64,000 nucleotides of DNA from Roseomonas sp. OT10 (GTDB lineage: Bacteria; Pseudomonadota; Alphaproteobacteria; Acetobacterales; Acetobacteraceae), in contig NZ_CP087719.1 of the NCBI RefSeq assembly GCF_020991085.1, positions 310,001-374,000 of the forward strand, in the 5' to 3' direction. The position numbers and the translations under genes are program-made. Below, in pieces: positions 54,988 to 63,916 of the stretch (its first letter is position 1; every line of letters begins with the position of its first letter). The notes under the pieces are model-generated. The model saw nothing but the letters and a program-made list of their open reading frames with translations. It made no database searches and was not told the DNA's origin.

Positions 54988-57167
54988 GGGGTGGGCTCCT
55001 CTCCCCGCATGGCGCGCCAGACGCGCTCGGGCGTCAGCGGCAGGGCAAGACTATCGAACCGGACACCGAAGGGTGACAAGGCATCGGCGACGGCATTCAC
55101 GATCGCCGCCGGCACGCCGATGCAGCCGGCCTCGCCCACCCCCTTGGCGCCCAGCGGGGTGTTGCGGGCGGCATGCGGCGCGGCGTGGGGGAATTCCACG
55201 GCCAGCGGCATGTCCTCCGCCCGCGGCAGGGCGTAGTCCATCAGCGTGCCGGTGAGGAGCTGGCCCGTCCCGTCATAGACCACGCGCTCCAGCAGCGCCT
55301 CGCCCAGCCCCTGGGCCAGCCCGCCCCATTGCTGGCCGCGCACCAGCATCGGGTTGACGATGCGGCCGATGTCGTCCGCCCAGCGCAGGTGCTCCACCGT
55401 CACGCCGCCCGTGTCCCGGTCCACCGCCACCCGGGCGAGGCAGCAGCCGGAGGCCCAGGATTCGCCCTCCGCATGGAACACCGCCTCCGCCGTCAGCGGC
55501 GCCAGGGCGGACCAGGGCAGGAAGCGCCCCGGCTCGTCCGCCCGGACCCAGCCGCCCGGGGCGGGGGCGGGCTCGCCCTGCAACAGCCGGGCGGCCAGCG
55601 GCCGGGCCTGCTCCTCCAGCGCCGCCGCCGCCCGCAGCAGCGCCCCGCCGCCGATGCCGGTGGAGCGGCTAGCCAGCGCCCCGATCCCCTCCGGCGTGGC
55701 ATCCGTGTCGCCATGCACCACCCGCACCCGCGCCGGATCGTCCAGGCGCAGCGCCTCCGCCACGATCTGCGCCGTGGCCGTCTCGCGCCCCTGGCCCTGG
55801 ATGGTGGTGCCCAGCGCGGCGGTGACGGTGCCGTCCGGCTCCAGCGCCAGCCGCGCGCTCTCCCACCCCGCGCCGCAGGGCTCGACGTAGAGGGCGAGGC
55901 CCAGTCCCACCACCTCGCCCGCCGCGCGCCGGGCGTCGCGTGCGGCGGCCTGCGTCGGCCAGTCGCCCATGGCGCGCAGCAGCCCGGGATAGTCGCCGGA
56001 ATCCAGCATGTCCGCCACACCCTCGGGGCCGCTGGCCAGCGTGTGGGGCAGGGCGGTCACCAGGTTCGCCGCCCGGATCGCCGCCGGGTCGCGGCCGGTC
56101 TCGCGCGCGGCGAGGTCCATCAGCCGCTCCAGCAGCATCGCCGCCTCCGGCCGCCCGGCGCCGCGGTAGATGCCCACCGCCGCCTCCGGCCCGAAGCGCG
56201 CCTCCAGCCCCACCGCGACCGCCGGCACGGCATAGGGGCCGGGGAGGATGCGGGCCGCGTTGCGTCCCGGCACGGCGGCGGAATAGGTCAGCCGCTGGCC
56301 CAGCGGCACCGCCACCCGCGCCCGCAGCGCCAGCGCCCGGCCCGCCGCGTCCAGCGCCAGCTCCCCTTCCAGCACGCCGCCGCGCCCCTGGGTGGCGGAG
56401 AGCATCTCCTCCGACCGGCTCGCCACCCAGCGCACGGGGCGGCCCATGCGCCAGGCGGCCCAGGCGACGGCCGCCTCCTCGGGCGCGATCGACGCCTTGG
56501 CGCCGAAGGTGCCGCCCACGTCGGGCGCCACCACGCGCAGCCGCGCCGGGTCGATCCCCAGCACCGCGGCCAGATCCTTGCGCGCCCGGTGCGGCGTCTG
56601 GGAGGACAGGAAGATGGTCATCCCGTCCCCCTCCGGGACGGCGAGCGCCGCGCGCGGCTCCAGCGCCGTGGGGGCGAGGCGGGCATGGGCGATGCGGGCG
56701 CGCACCACCCGGGCGGCCCCGGCGAAGCCAGGGCCGGTGTCCCCGCCCCAGGTGGCTTCCCAGGCCGGCGCCTCAGGCCGGGACTCCTCCGCGATCTCCG
56801 CGACCACCGATTCGGCCGCGTCGAGCGCCGCCTGGGGCGATGCCGCCAGCAGCAACGCCACCGGCTGCCCCATCGCCACCCGCTGCCCCGCCAGCGGCGC
56901 GAAGCGGGCCGGCGGCATGTCGGGGAAGAAGCCGTTCACCGCCGGCTGGCCATGCTCGCCCAGCCCGGCGGCGGTCAGGGCCCCGGGCGGCACGTCCAGC
57001 CCCGCCAGCCGGCCGCCGGCCGGGGCGCGGGCGAAGGCGGCATGCAGCGTGCCCGGCGGCAGCGGCAGGTCGGCGACGTAGCGGCCCCCGCCGCGCAGCA
57101 GCCGCGCATCCTCGCGCCGCCGCAGTGGCCGGCCGATCCAGCCGGCCGTGTCGGGGCGGAGGTTCAA
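54984..57167 (-). CDS. xanthine-dehydrogenase-family molybdopterin-binding subunit
   Basis: A 727-residue large subunit of a molybdenum hydroxylase (CoxL/aldehyde oxidase type). GRPLRRREDARLLRGGGRYVADL is the standard N-terminus; VVAPDVGGTFGAKASIAPEEA holds the cofactor-binding GGxFG near 222; PCGAGWESARLALEPDG and TTIQGQGRETATAQIVAE near 430-460 are further cofactor segments; KGVGEAGCIGVPAAIVNAV near 685 carries the catalytic glutamate. The start appears to be TTG at 57167, after a GGGAGG site. FAD and 2Fe-2S subunits are not adjacent, so partners must be encoded elsewhere. It probably hydroxylates an N-heterocycle or aldehyde. Confidence 0.88.
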   Translation of the reverse strand: MNLRPDTAGWIGRPLRRREDARLLRGGGRYVADLPLPPGTLHAAFARAPAGGRLAGLDVPPGALTAAGLGEHGQPAVNGFFPDMPPARFAPLAGQRVAMGQPVALLLAASPQAALDAAESVVAEIAEESRPEAPAWEATWGGDTGPGFAGAARVVRARIAHARLAPTALEPRAALAVPEGDGMTIFLSSQTPHRARKDLAAVLGIDPARLRVVAPDVGGTFGAKASIAPEEAAVAWAAWRMGRPVRWVASRSEEMLSATQGRGGVLEGELALDAAGRALALRARVAVPLGQRLTYSAAVPGRNAARILPGPYAVPAVAVGLEARFGPEAAVGIYRGAGRPEAAMLLERLMDLAARETGRDPAAIRAANLVTALPHTLASGPEGVADMLDSGDYPGLLRAMGDWPTQAAARDARRAAGEVVGLGLALYVEPCGAGWESARLALEPDGTVTAALGTTIQGQGRETATAQIVAEALRLDDPARVRVVHGDTDATPEGIGALASRSTGIGGGALLRAAAALEEQARPLAARLLQGEPAPAPGGWVRADEPGRFLPWSALAPLTAEAVFHAEGESWASGCCLARVAVDRDTGGVTVEHLRWADDIGRIVNPMLVRGQQWGGLAQGLGEALLERVVYDGTGQLLTGTLMDYALPRAEDMPLAVEFPHAAPHAARNTPLGAKGVGEAGCIGVPAAIVNAVADALSPFGVRFDSLALPLTPERVWRAMRGEEPTP

Positions 57168-57420
57168 GGGAGGCCTCCCCGGACCTCTGCCCCATGGGCC
57201 CGCCCGGAGGCCGGCCTGCCGGAGCCGCGCCGGCGCAGCGGCCCGCCCGAGGCCGATCCCTGGGTCACGCCGGCTCGGCTGCCCGGGGCCGCCGGAACGG
57301 CCGGCCGCGGTGAGAGGATGCGCTGTTGAGCCATGTCCCGAGCGTCGCGACCGTCCTTTCCATGGTGCAGGGCCTGTCCGACACGTTCATCGCACGGACC
57401 TCCCAGGGCGTCCCGCGCGA

Positions 57421-57571
57421 CGGGTTGGCCCGCCGACGGATCTGGCTCCCTCCGGGCGGCCCTTCCGTCGCGGCCGGTCGCAAGCCCGGCGGGGCACCGT
57501 CGCCGTCCTTGGCCCGGCCGGGTACCCAAGACCGCCCGTGGGGGAGCCGGATCCGTCGGCGGGCCATCCCG
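57421..57571. repeat. long inverted repeat upstream of the molybdenum hydroxylase
   Basis: Arms of about 39 bp, 57421-57459 and 57532-57571, pair with few mismatches (for example GGCCCGCCGACGGATC with GATCCGTCGGCGGGCC); the 72-bp centre is also partly self-complementary. It lies in the 405-bp gene-free region 57168-57572, ending at the lipoprotein stop. The rest of that region shows nothing recognisable. Confidence 0.8.
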
Positions 57572-57572
57572 C

Positions 57573-57935
57573 TCAGCGCAGCGGCGAACCCAGCCTCTCC
57601 GCATCGATCCGGTTGCGCCGGGTCGGCTCAACCCCGCCCGGCGCGGCGATGCCGTCGCGGCGCAGGCAGTCGGTCACCAGCCGTGCCTCGGTGGCCCGCA
57701 GCTCGTCCTGCCAGACCTCGCGCCAGGTCACCCGGTCCGGCGGCGGCTGCCGCTGGAAGAGCGTGCGCAGCTCCGGGCTGGACCGCGCCTCGGCGCGGCA
57801 GGCGGCCTCCTCCGGGGAGGCGGGCGGGCGGTCCTGGATGGCGCCCCGCGTCCCGCAGGCGGCGAGCAGGGCCAGCAGCGCCAGGGCGTGGACCGGGGGG
57901 AAGCCCCGGAAGGACCGGGGCGGAAGGCGTGTCAC
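57573..57935 (-). CDS. predicted lipoprotein
   Basis: A 120-residue protein starting with GTG in a GTGA overlap with the nudC-like stop. Signal MTRLPPRSFRGFPPVHALAL then LALLAACG gives lipobox LAAC. The mature part is charged and helical (SPEEAACRAEARSSPELRTLF, TWREVWQDELRATEARLVTDCLRRDG) with two cysteines. Common, uncharacterised in Acetobacteraceae. Confidence 0.65.
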   Translation of the reverse strand: MTRLPPRSFRGFPPVHALALLALLAACGTRGAIQDRPPASPEEAACRAEARSSPELRTLFQRQPPPDRVTWREVWQDELRATEARLVTDCLRRDGIAAPGGVEPTRRNRIDAERLGSPLR

Positions 57936-58861
57936 GCGGCGTTCTCCAGCCAGTCCTCGATCAGCCGGCGGGCGATGGAATCGGGCCGCGGCAGGCTGAA
58001 GCCGCCCGCCCCCGGATCGCGGAGCTGGTCGCGCGTGAACCAGCGCGCGTCGCGCAGCTCGGCGGGATCGATGGTGATGGTCTCGGACAGGGCCTCGGCA
58101 TGGAAGCCCAGCATGATCGAGGCGGGGAAGGGCCAGGGCTGCGAGGAGTGGTAGTGCACCTCGCCCACCTGCACCCCCGTCTCCTCCAGCACCTCGCGCC
58201 GCACGGCTTCCTCCAGGCTCTCGCCCGGCTCCACGAAGCCTGCCAGCGTCGAGTACATGGTGCTGTTGGGGAAGCGCGTGGAATGGCCCAGCAGGCAGCG
58301 CGCCCCGTCCGTCACCAGCATGATCACCGCCGGGTCGGTGCGCGGGAAATGCTGTGCGGCGCAGGCGGTGCAGGCCATGGCATTGCCGGCCGAGCGCGGC
58401 TCGCAGGTGCCGCCGCACACCCCGCAGAAGCGGTGCCGCACCCGCCAGTGCATCAGGCCGCGCGCATGCGCCAGCACGCTGGCCTCGCCCGGCGGCAGCA
58501 GCCCGGCCACGGCGCGCAGGTCGGCGAACTCGCCCATCGCCTCCGGCAGCAGCGGCAGCGGGTCCTCGGCGCCGGAGCAGTCCACGGCGAAGACCGGCCG
58601 CCCCTCCCACAGCCCCAGCAGCGCCCAGGGGCCGCCCGCCATCCGCACCGCCTCCGCCGCCTGGCGGGTCAGCAGCACCGCCTCCGGCGCCCCCTCCGCC
58701 ACGCCGCGCATCAGCGAGCGGGAGCGCCAGACGGGCACGAAGAGCGTCGCCTCGTCCGCGAGGAAGGAGGCCACGGACGAGTCGTCGTCCCGCAGGTGCG
58801 AGACGCGGTCGAGCGGGCTGCCGGTATAGGCGTTGGGGCGGCTGGCGGAGATGGAGAGCAT
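57932..58861 (-). CDS. nudC: NADH pyrophosphatase (NudC-type Nudix hydrolase)
   Basis: A 309-residue enzyme that splits NAD(H) to NMN and AMP and may decap NAD-RNA. Zinc ribbon CGVCGG...CTAC near 165-190; Nudix box GFVEPGESLEEAVRREVLEETGV near 232 with all catalytic residues; the NudC hallmark SSQPWPFPASIM follows. ATG 58861 (MLSISASRPNAY) is preferred; ATG 58903 is possible. Divergent from the FAD oxidoreductase. Confidence 0.93.
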   Translation of the reverse strand: MLSISASRPNAYTGSPLDRVSHLRDDDSSVASFLADEATLFVPVWRSRSLMRGVAEGAPEAVLLTRQAAEAVRMAGGPWALLGLWEGRPVFAVDCSGAEDPLPLLPEAMGEFADLRAVAGLLPPGEASVLAHARGLMHWRVRHRFCGVCGGTCEPRSAGNAMACTACAAQHFPRTDPAVIMLVTDGARCLLGHSTRFPNSTMYSTLAGFVEPGESLEEAVRREVLEETGVQVGEVHYHSSQPWPFPASIMLGFHAEALSETITIDPAELRDARWFTRDQLRDPGAGGFSLPRPDSIARRLIEDWLENAA

Positions 58862-59064
58862 GGGGCGGTCCGGAACCTGCCACGCGCGCGGGGTGCGGTC
58901 CATCCGGGGTGGCGCTCCGGCGGCCCTGACCGACAGCCCTGACCGGCGGCCCCCGGCCTCCCGGGGCCTGGCATCCAGGGGCCTTGCCTCCAGGGGCGGC
59001 GGGCATGCCAACCCCGCGATCCCTCCGCTTGGTATCGGCGGGGCGGAAGCCCTACATCGGGCGG

Positions 59065-60705
59065 ATGCTCCGCCTGACCGAGATCAAGCTGCCCCTGGAC
59101 CATGGCGAGGACGCGCTGCGCGAGGCGGTGCTGCGCCGGCTGCGGATCGGCGCCGGCGAGCTGACCGGCATGGCCGTCTTCCGCCGCGCCTACGACGCCC
59201 GGAAGAAGGCGGACATCCAGCTGATCTACACGGTGGACGTCGAGGTGGCGGACGAGGCGGGGCTGCTCGCCCGCTTCGAGGGCGCGCGCGACCTCTCGCC
59301 CTCGCCCGACATGCGCTACCGCTTCGTCGCCCGCGCCCCCGCCGGCTTCGCCAACCGCCCCGTCGTGGTGGGCGCCGGCCCCTGTGGCCTGCTGGCCGGG
59401 CTGCTGCTGGCGCAGATGGGCTTCCGGCCGATCATCCTGGAGCGCGGCAAGGTGGTGCGGGAGCGCACGAAGGACACCTGGGGCCTGTGGCGCCGCGGCG
59501 TGCTGGTGCCGGAATCCAACGTGCAGTTCGGCGAGGGCGGGGCCGGCACCTTCTCCGACGGCAAGCTCTACAGCCAGATCAAGGACCCCAACCACCTGGG
59601 CCGCAAGGTGCTGGAGGAGTTCGTGAAGGCCGGGGCGCCTGAGGAGATCCTGTCTGTCTCCAAGCCGCATATCGGCACCTTCCGCCTGGTGACGATGGTC
59701 GAGAGCATGCGAGAGACCATCGAGGCGCTGGGCGGCGAGTACCGCTTCGGGACCCGGGTCGAGGACGTGGAGATCGAGACCGCCCCGGACGGCAGCCGGC
59801 ACGTCCGCGGCCTGCACCTGTCCGACGGCAGCCACCTCGCCGCCGACCACGTGGTGATGGCGGTGGGACATTCCGCGCGCGACACCTTCGCCATGCTGCA
59901 CGAACGCGGCGTCTACGTGGAGGCGAAGCCCTTCTCCATCGGCTTCCGCATCGAGCACCCGCAGTCGCTGATCGACCGCGCCCGCTTCGGGCCGAACGCC
60001 GGCAGCAAGGTCCTGGGCGCCGCCGACTACAAACTGGTCCACCACGCCCGCAACGGGCGCTCCGTCTACAGCTTCTGCATGTGCCCGGGCGGCACGGTGG
60101 TGGCCGCGACCTCCGAGCCCGGGCGGGTCGTGACCAACGGCATGAGCCAGTATTCCCGCGCCGAGCGGAACGCCAACGCCGGCATCGTGGTCGGCATCAC
60201 GCCCGAGGACTATCCCGGCCATCCCCTGGCCGGCATCCCCTTCCAGCGCCACTGGGAGGAGCAGGCCTTCGCGGCGGGCGGCGGCACCTACGCCGCGCCC
60301 GTGCAGCGCGTGGGCGACTTCCTGGCCGGCCGGCCCTCCACGGCGCTGGGCAGCGTCATCCCCTCCTACAAGCCGGGGGTGACGCCGACCGACCTGTCGG
60401 CCTGCCTGCCGGACTACGCCATCGCGGCGATCCGCGAGGCCCTGCCGGCCTTCGACCGCCAGATCCGCGGCTTCGCCATGGAGGACGCGGTGCTGACGGG
60501 CGTCGAGACCCGCACCTCCTCCCCCATCCGCCTGAAGCGCGGCGAGGACGGCCATAGCCTCAACACCCGCGGCCTGTTCCCGGCCGGCGAGGGCGCGGGC
60601 TACGCCGGCGGCATCCTCTCGGCCGGGGTGGACGGCATCCGCACCGCCGAGGCCGTGGCGCGTAGCCTTCTCTCCGGGGCCGCCGCCACTCCCCTCGCGG
60701 CCTGA
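59065..60705 (+). CDS. FAD-dependent oxidoreductase (COG2509-type)
   Basis: A 546-residue flavoprotein. An N-terminal ferredoxin-like domain (1-95, LRLTEIKLPLDHGEDALREAV) precedes a Rossmann fold with PVVVGAGPCGLLAGLLLAQMGF near 98 and ILERGKVVRERT. FGEGGAGTFSDGKLYSQIKD and HIGTFRLVTMVESMR are typical of the conserved 'FAD-dependent protein' family whose reaction is unknown. C-terminal GLFPAGEGAGYAGGILSAGVDGI binds FAD. ATG 59065 removes an unrelated 27-residue lead. Monocistronic. Confidence 0.88.
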   Translation: MLRLTEIKLPLDHGEDALREAVLRRLRIGAGELTGMAVFRRAYDARKKADIQLIYTVDVEVADEAGLLARFEGARDLSPSPDMRYRFVARAPAGFANRPVVVGAGPCGLLAGLLLAQMGFRPIILERGKVVRERTKDTWGLWRRGVLVPESNVQFGEGGAGTFSDGKLYSQIKDPNHLGRKVLEEFVKAGAPEEILSVSKPHIGTFRLVTMVESMRETIEALGGEYRFGTRVEDVEIETAPDGSRHVRGLHLSDGSHLAADHVVMAVGHSARDTFAMLHERGVYVEAKPFSIGFRIEHPQSLIDRARFGPNAGSKVLGAADYKLVHHARNGRSVYSFCMCPGGTVVAATSEPGRVVTNGMSQYSRAERNANAGIVVGITPEDYPGHPLAGIPFQRHWEEQAFAAGGGTYAAPVQRVGDFLAGRPSTALGSVIPSYKPGVTPTDLSACLPDYAIAAIREALPAFDRQIRGFAMEDAVLTGVETRTSSPIRLKRGEDGHSLNTRGLFPAGEGAGYAGGILSAGVDGIRTAEAVARSLLSGAAATPLAA

Positions 60706-60727
60706 TCCGCCGCTCGCCCCGGCTTCG

Positions 60728-61090
60728 GCGTGGCGCCCGTTCCCCGGGGGCAAGGCGCTGCCTCGCCCCCGTACCCCCACTCCGCCAGGACCCTGCGGGC
60801 CCTGGACCCGATCAGCGCTGCCGCGGGACAGCCTGCGACGGGGTCGATGCGCCGAGGAGCACGGCTCCTCGGCGGGACCGGCCGCCGCACTCACTGACGC
60901 CTTTGAAGCTTTTTCAGAGTCCCGCCTGTCCGCGCGCCGTCAGGCATCAGCCCGGAGGCTGACACCCACCGCCCCGAGCCAACTCCCAGCGGGGACCGGG
61001 GCCCGCTTGTGGCCCCGGCAGGGGAGGGTCTGGGAGGGGACGGCGTCCCCTCCCGGCCACGGGCGCGACGCTGGAACGCCCGAGGCGTCC
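60728..61090 (+). repeat. interspersed multi-hairpin repeat, copy D
   Basis: Closest to copy A, same orientation. CGGGGGCAAGGCGCTGCCTC opens it; central perfect hairpin at 60850-60874 (arms CGCCGAGGAGC and GCTCCTCGGCG, loop ACG, against ATG in A and B); GGGGCC/GGCCCC near 61002; final GGGAGGGGAC/GTCCCCTCCC near 61033-61053. It occupies the 405 bp between the convergent FAD oxidoreductase and aspartoacylase-like genes; no gene there. Confidence 0.75.
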
Positions 61091-61110
61091 CACGGCCCGG
61101 GGAGCGCGGC

Positions 61111-62058
61111 CTAGCCTTCCACCCGCCGCGCCAGGCGCACGGCGGTGTGGCCGCGCAGGACGCAGGGGCTGGGCATGACCAGCAGGCAGTCGTCGTGGGG
61201 GGTGCGGATTTCCGCCTCCCCATCCAGGGCGATCAGGGTGTTGCGCTCCGGGATGACGGTGCCGCCACGGTAGTCCTGGAGGAAGACGAAGTTCCGGCTG
61301 TTGGCGATGACGGTGCGCGTCACCTGCCACAACGCGCTGGGCGGGCCACCGGGCCGCGGCCCGTCGAGCAGCCCGGTTTCGCGCAGCAGGGCCAGGGCGC
61401 AGGCTTCCAGCCGCGGCGGCGTCTCCGGTTCCCAGTGCGGCCCGCCCTCGACCAGCAGGGCGCGGGCGGGGGAGGCGGTGTCGGCGAAGGGGCCGTAGTC
61501 GATCAGCCGCAGCCCGTCCGCATGTCCGGCATCCGCCACCACCAGCCCCGGCACGCCGAGGGCGCGGGCCAGCGGCTGCGCCTTGCGCGTCCGCCCGGAG
61601 AGCAGCAGCGGGTCGGAGGGCCAGAGCATCGAGTGCAGGTCCAGCAGCACGTCCACCGTGTCGAGCAGCGGGCGGAGCGCGCGGGCGCGGCGCAGCTCGG
61701 CGGAATCGCGCGGCCCGTCCAGGGCGGCGCGGCCCCAGAGCCGGTTGAGATCCTCGTCCACGTAGCGGGACAGGGTCGGGTCGGACGGATCGAAGCGGTC
61801 GAAGGCGTCGAGGTTGGCGAAGGCCAGGGTCAGGCGTCCCCGGCGCGGCCGCAGCCCCTCGGCCAGCCAGCGGGAGAGCAGCAGCGCCCCGGCGATCTCG
61901 TTGCCGTGCACCAGGGACAGCAGCGCCACATGCGGCCCCGGCGCCTCGGCCGCGAAGGACCATACGCCGGGCAGCAGGTTGCCCGCCCGCCAGGGTCGCA
62001 GGTCCGGGACCGGCAGCCGCACCGGGAAGCGCAGCGGCGGGGGAGGGTCGAGGTTCAC
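61111..62058 (-). CDS. succinylglutamate desuccinylase/aspartoacylase-family hydrolase
   Basis: A 315-residue zinc carboxypeptidase-fold hydrolase (AstE/AspA, M14-like). Zinc ligands: SLVHGNEIAGA near 47 (His, Glu) and LLDLHSM near 138 (His). ANLDAFDRFD supplies the substrate Arg and VDEDLNRLWG is the family's loop. It would deacylate an N-acyl amino acid. GTG at 62058 is chosen (VNLDPPPPLRFPV); residues upstream look noncoding. Divergent from the MlrC-like gene. Confidence 0.85.
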   Translation of the reverse strand: MNLDPPPPLRFPVRLPVPDLRPWRAGNLLPGVWSFAAEAPGPHVALLSLVHGNEIAGALLLSRWLAEGLRPRRGRLTLAFANLDAFDRFDPSDPTLSRYVDEDLNRLWGRAALDGPRDSAELRRARALRPLLDTVDVLLDLHSMLWPSDPLLLSGRTRKAQPLARALGVPGLVVADAGHADGLRLIDYGPFADTASPARALLVEGGPHWEPETPPRLEACALALLRETGLLDGPRPGGPPSALWQVTRTVIANSRNFVFLQDYRGGTVIPERNTLIALDGEAEIRTPHDDCLLVMPSPCVLRGHTAVRLARRVEG

Positions 62059-62243
62059 CCGGCCGCGTCGCCGGCGGCCGTGCGGGACCGGCCGCCCGGC
62101 CTTGGGGGGCGGGGCGGGGCGGGCGGTCTCCCCGCGATCGGCCTGTGCGTGCCTGCGGCCATGCACCACTCCCGGACGGAGCCAGTCTATACGGCGGAGG
62201 CGAAGCGATCCAAACCGGGGCTTCCATCGCCGGAGATCGTCCC

Positions 62244-63770
62244 ATGGCCGCGCCGCGCATCGCCATCCTCGGGCTGCACCTGGAGGCCAATGCCTTCGCC
62301 CCGCCGACGATGCTCGAGGACTTCGAGAAGCAGTGCCTCGTGGCGGGCGGGGAGATCACGGCGCAGGCCCGTGCGCCCGCCTCCCGCCTGCCCTCCGAAC
62401 TGCCCGGCTTCTACGCGCGCATGGATGCGACGGGACCCTGGGTGCCCGTGCCGGTGCTGATGGCGGCCGCCCCGCCGGGTGGGCCGATCGAGCATGGCGT
62501 CTTCCTCTCCTTCCTCGACGCGATGCGCGCGGGCCTCGCCGCTGCCCTGCCGCTGGACGGGGTCTATATCGCCAGCCACGGCGCCGCCTCGACCACGGGG
62601 GACGAGGACCCGGACGGCACCATCGCCGCGATGGTGCGCCAGGTCGCCGGCCCGGCGGCGACGGTGGTCTGCACCCACGACCTGCATTGCAACATCTCGC
62701 AGCGGATGATCGATGCCATCGACGCGCTGGTCGTCTACCGCACCAACCCGCATGTCGACATGGCCGAGCGCGCCGCCGAGGCCGCGGATCTGCTGCGCGA
62801 GGGCCTGGCGGGCGAGCGCTTCGCCATGCACCGCATCCGCCTGCCGATGACGCCGCCCACCGTCACCATGCTGACGGCCGAGGGGCCCTATGCCGAGCTC
62901 ATGGCCATGGCGGCGGCGGAGATGGCCGCCGGGCCGCGCCTCGCCAACGCCTCGGTGGCCGGCGGCTTCCCGCATTCCGACCTGCCGAAGAACGGGCTGA
63001 CGGTGGTCGCCACGGCGCGGGGCGGCGATGCCGCGCTGGCGCGTGCGGTCGCGACCCGCATCGCGCAGCGCGGCTGGGACACGCGAGGCCGCTTCACCCG
63101 CGACCTGCTGGACGTGCCCCGCGCGGTGGCGATCGCGCAGGAGGCCGGGAGCGGGATGCGGGAGCCGGTCTGCCTCGCCGATTCCGGCGACAACCCCGGC
63201 GGCGGCGGGCGCGGCAACACCACCTGGCTGCTGCGCGGCCTGCACGAGGCGGGGGTGGCCGGCGTGGTGCTGGGGAACTTCGTCGATCCGGCGCTCGCCA
63301 CCGAATGCCACGCGCTGGGCGAGGGCGCGCGCTTCCACGCCGTGCTGAACCGGGTGGAGGATCTCTACGGCAAGCGGCTCGAATCCCCGGCCCGGGTGCT
63401 GCGCCTCTCCGACGGCACGGCCGTCGGGCGGCGCGGCACCCTCGCGGGGCGGCGCTTCGACCTTGGTCCCTCCGCGCTGATCGAGCTGGAGGGGTCGGGG
63501 ATGCGGATCGTCGTCGCCTCGCTGCGCCGGCAGTTGCTGGAACCCGTGATGCTGGAGATGTTCGGCGTGGACATCGCCGCCGCGCGCGTCGTCGTCGTCA
63601 AGAGCCGCGGCCATTTCCGCGCCGGCTTCGACGAGTTCTTTCCGCCCGGCCGCATCCTGGAGGTGTCCGCCCCCGGCCTCACCAGCCCGGTGCTGCGGGA
63701 CTTCGCCTTCCGCCGCCTGCCGCGGCCGGTCTTCCCGCTGGACGAGGGCGTGACCTGGACAGCGGCCTGA
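62244..63770 (+). CDS. MlrC-family (M81) metallopeptidase
   Basis: A 508-residue protein. RIAILGLHLEANAFAPPT is the M81 start; GVYIASHGAASTTGDEDPDG, VVCTHDLHCNIS and VYRTNPHVDMAERA carry the zinc-binding Asp and His residues; C-terminal MlrC domain from about 300 (LADSGDNPGGGGRGNTTWLLR). MlrC finishes degradation of the linear peptide from microcystin, but the many bacterial homologues probably act on other small peptides. ATG 62244 is preferred. An M20 peptidase gene follows on the same strand. Confidence 0.9.
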   Translation: MAAPRIAILGLHLEANAFAPPTMLEDFEKQCLVAGGEITAQARAPASRLPSELPGFYARMDATGPWVPVPVLMAAAPPGGPIEHGVFLSFLDAMRAGLAAALPLDGVYIASHGAASTTGDEDPDGTIAAMVRQVAGPAATVVCTHDLHCNISQRMIDAIDALVVYRTNPHVDMAERAAEAADLLREGLAGERFAMHRIRLPMTPPTVTMLTAEGPYAELMAMAAAEMAAGPRLANASVAGGFPHSDLPKNGLTVVATARGGDAALARAVATRIAQRGWDTRGRFTRDLLDVPRAVAIAQEAGSGMREPVCLADSGDNPGGGGRGNTTWLLRGLHEAGVAGVVLGNFVDPALATECHALGEGARFHAVLNRVEDLYGKRLESPARVLRLSDGTAVGRRGTLAGRRFDLGPSALIELEGSGMRIVVASLRRQLLEPVMLEMFGVDIAAARVVVVKSRGHFRAGFDEFFPPGRILEVSAPGLTSPVLRDFAFRRLPRPVFPLDEGVTWTAA

Positions 63771-63916
63771 GGCGCGTCCCGGCGGGGTGGCCGCCAGCTT
63801 CGGCGCGGCTGGCAGCCAATCCCTTGCTTATACTGTAACAAAGCATTCCCGCATCCCCTGCCTCGCTTGATTCGCGGCCATGAGAGGACGGAACCTCACG
63901 GCAAGGGGAGGTATGG

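Noticed and set aside
63809-63834. CTGGCA...TATACT as a promoter for the M20 gene
   Set aside because: Spacer of 14 bp is too short for a normal sigma70 promoter; only the -10-like TATACT is convincing.
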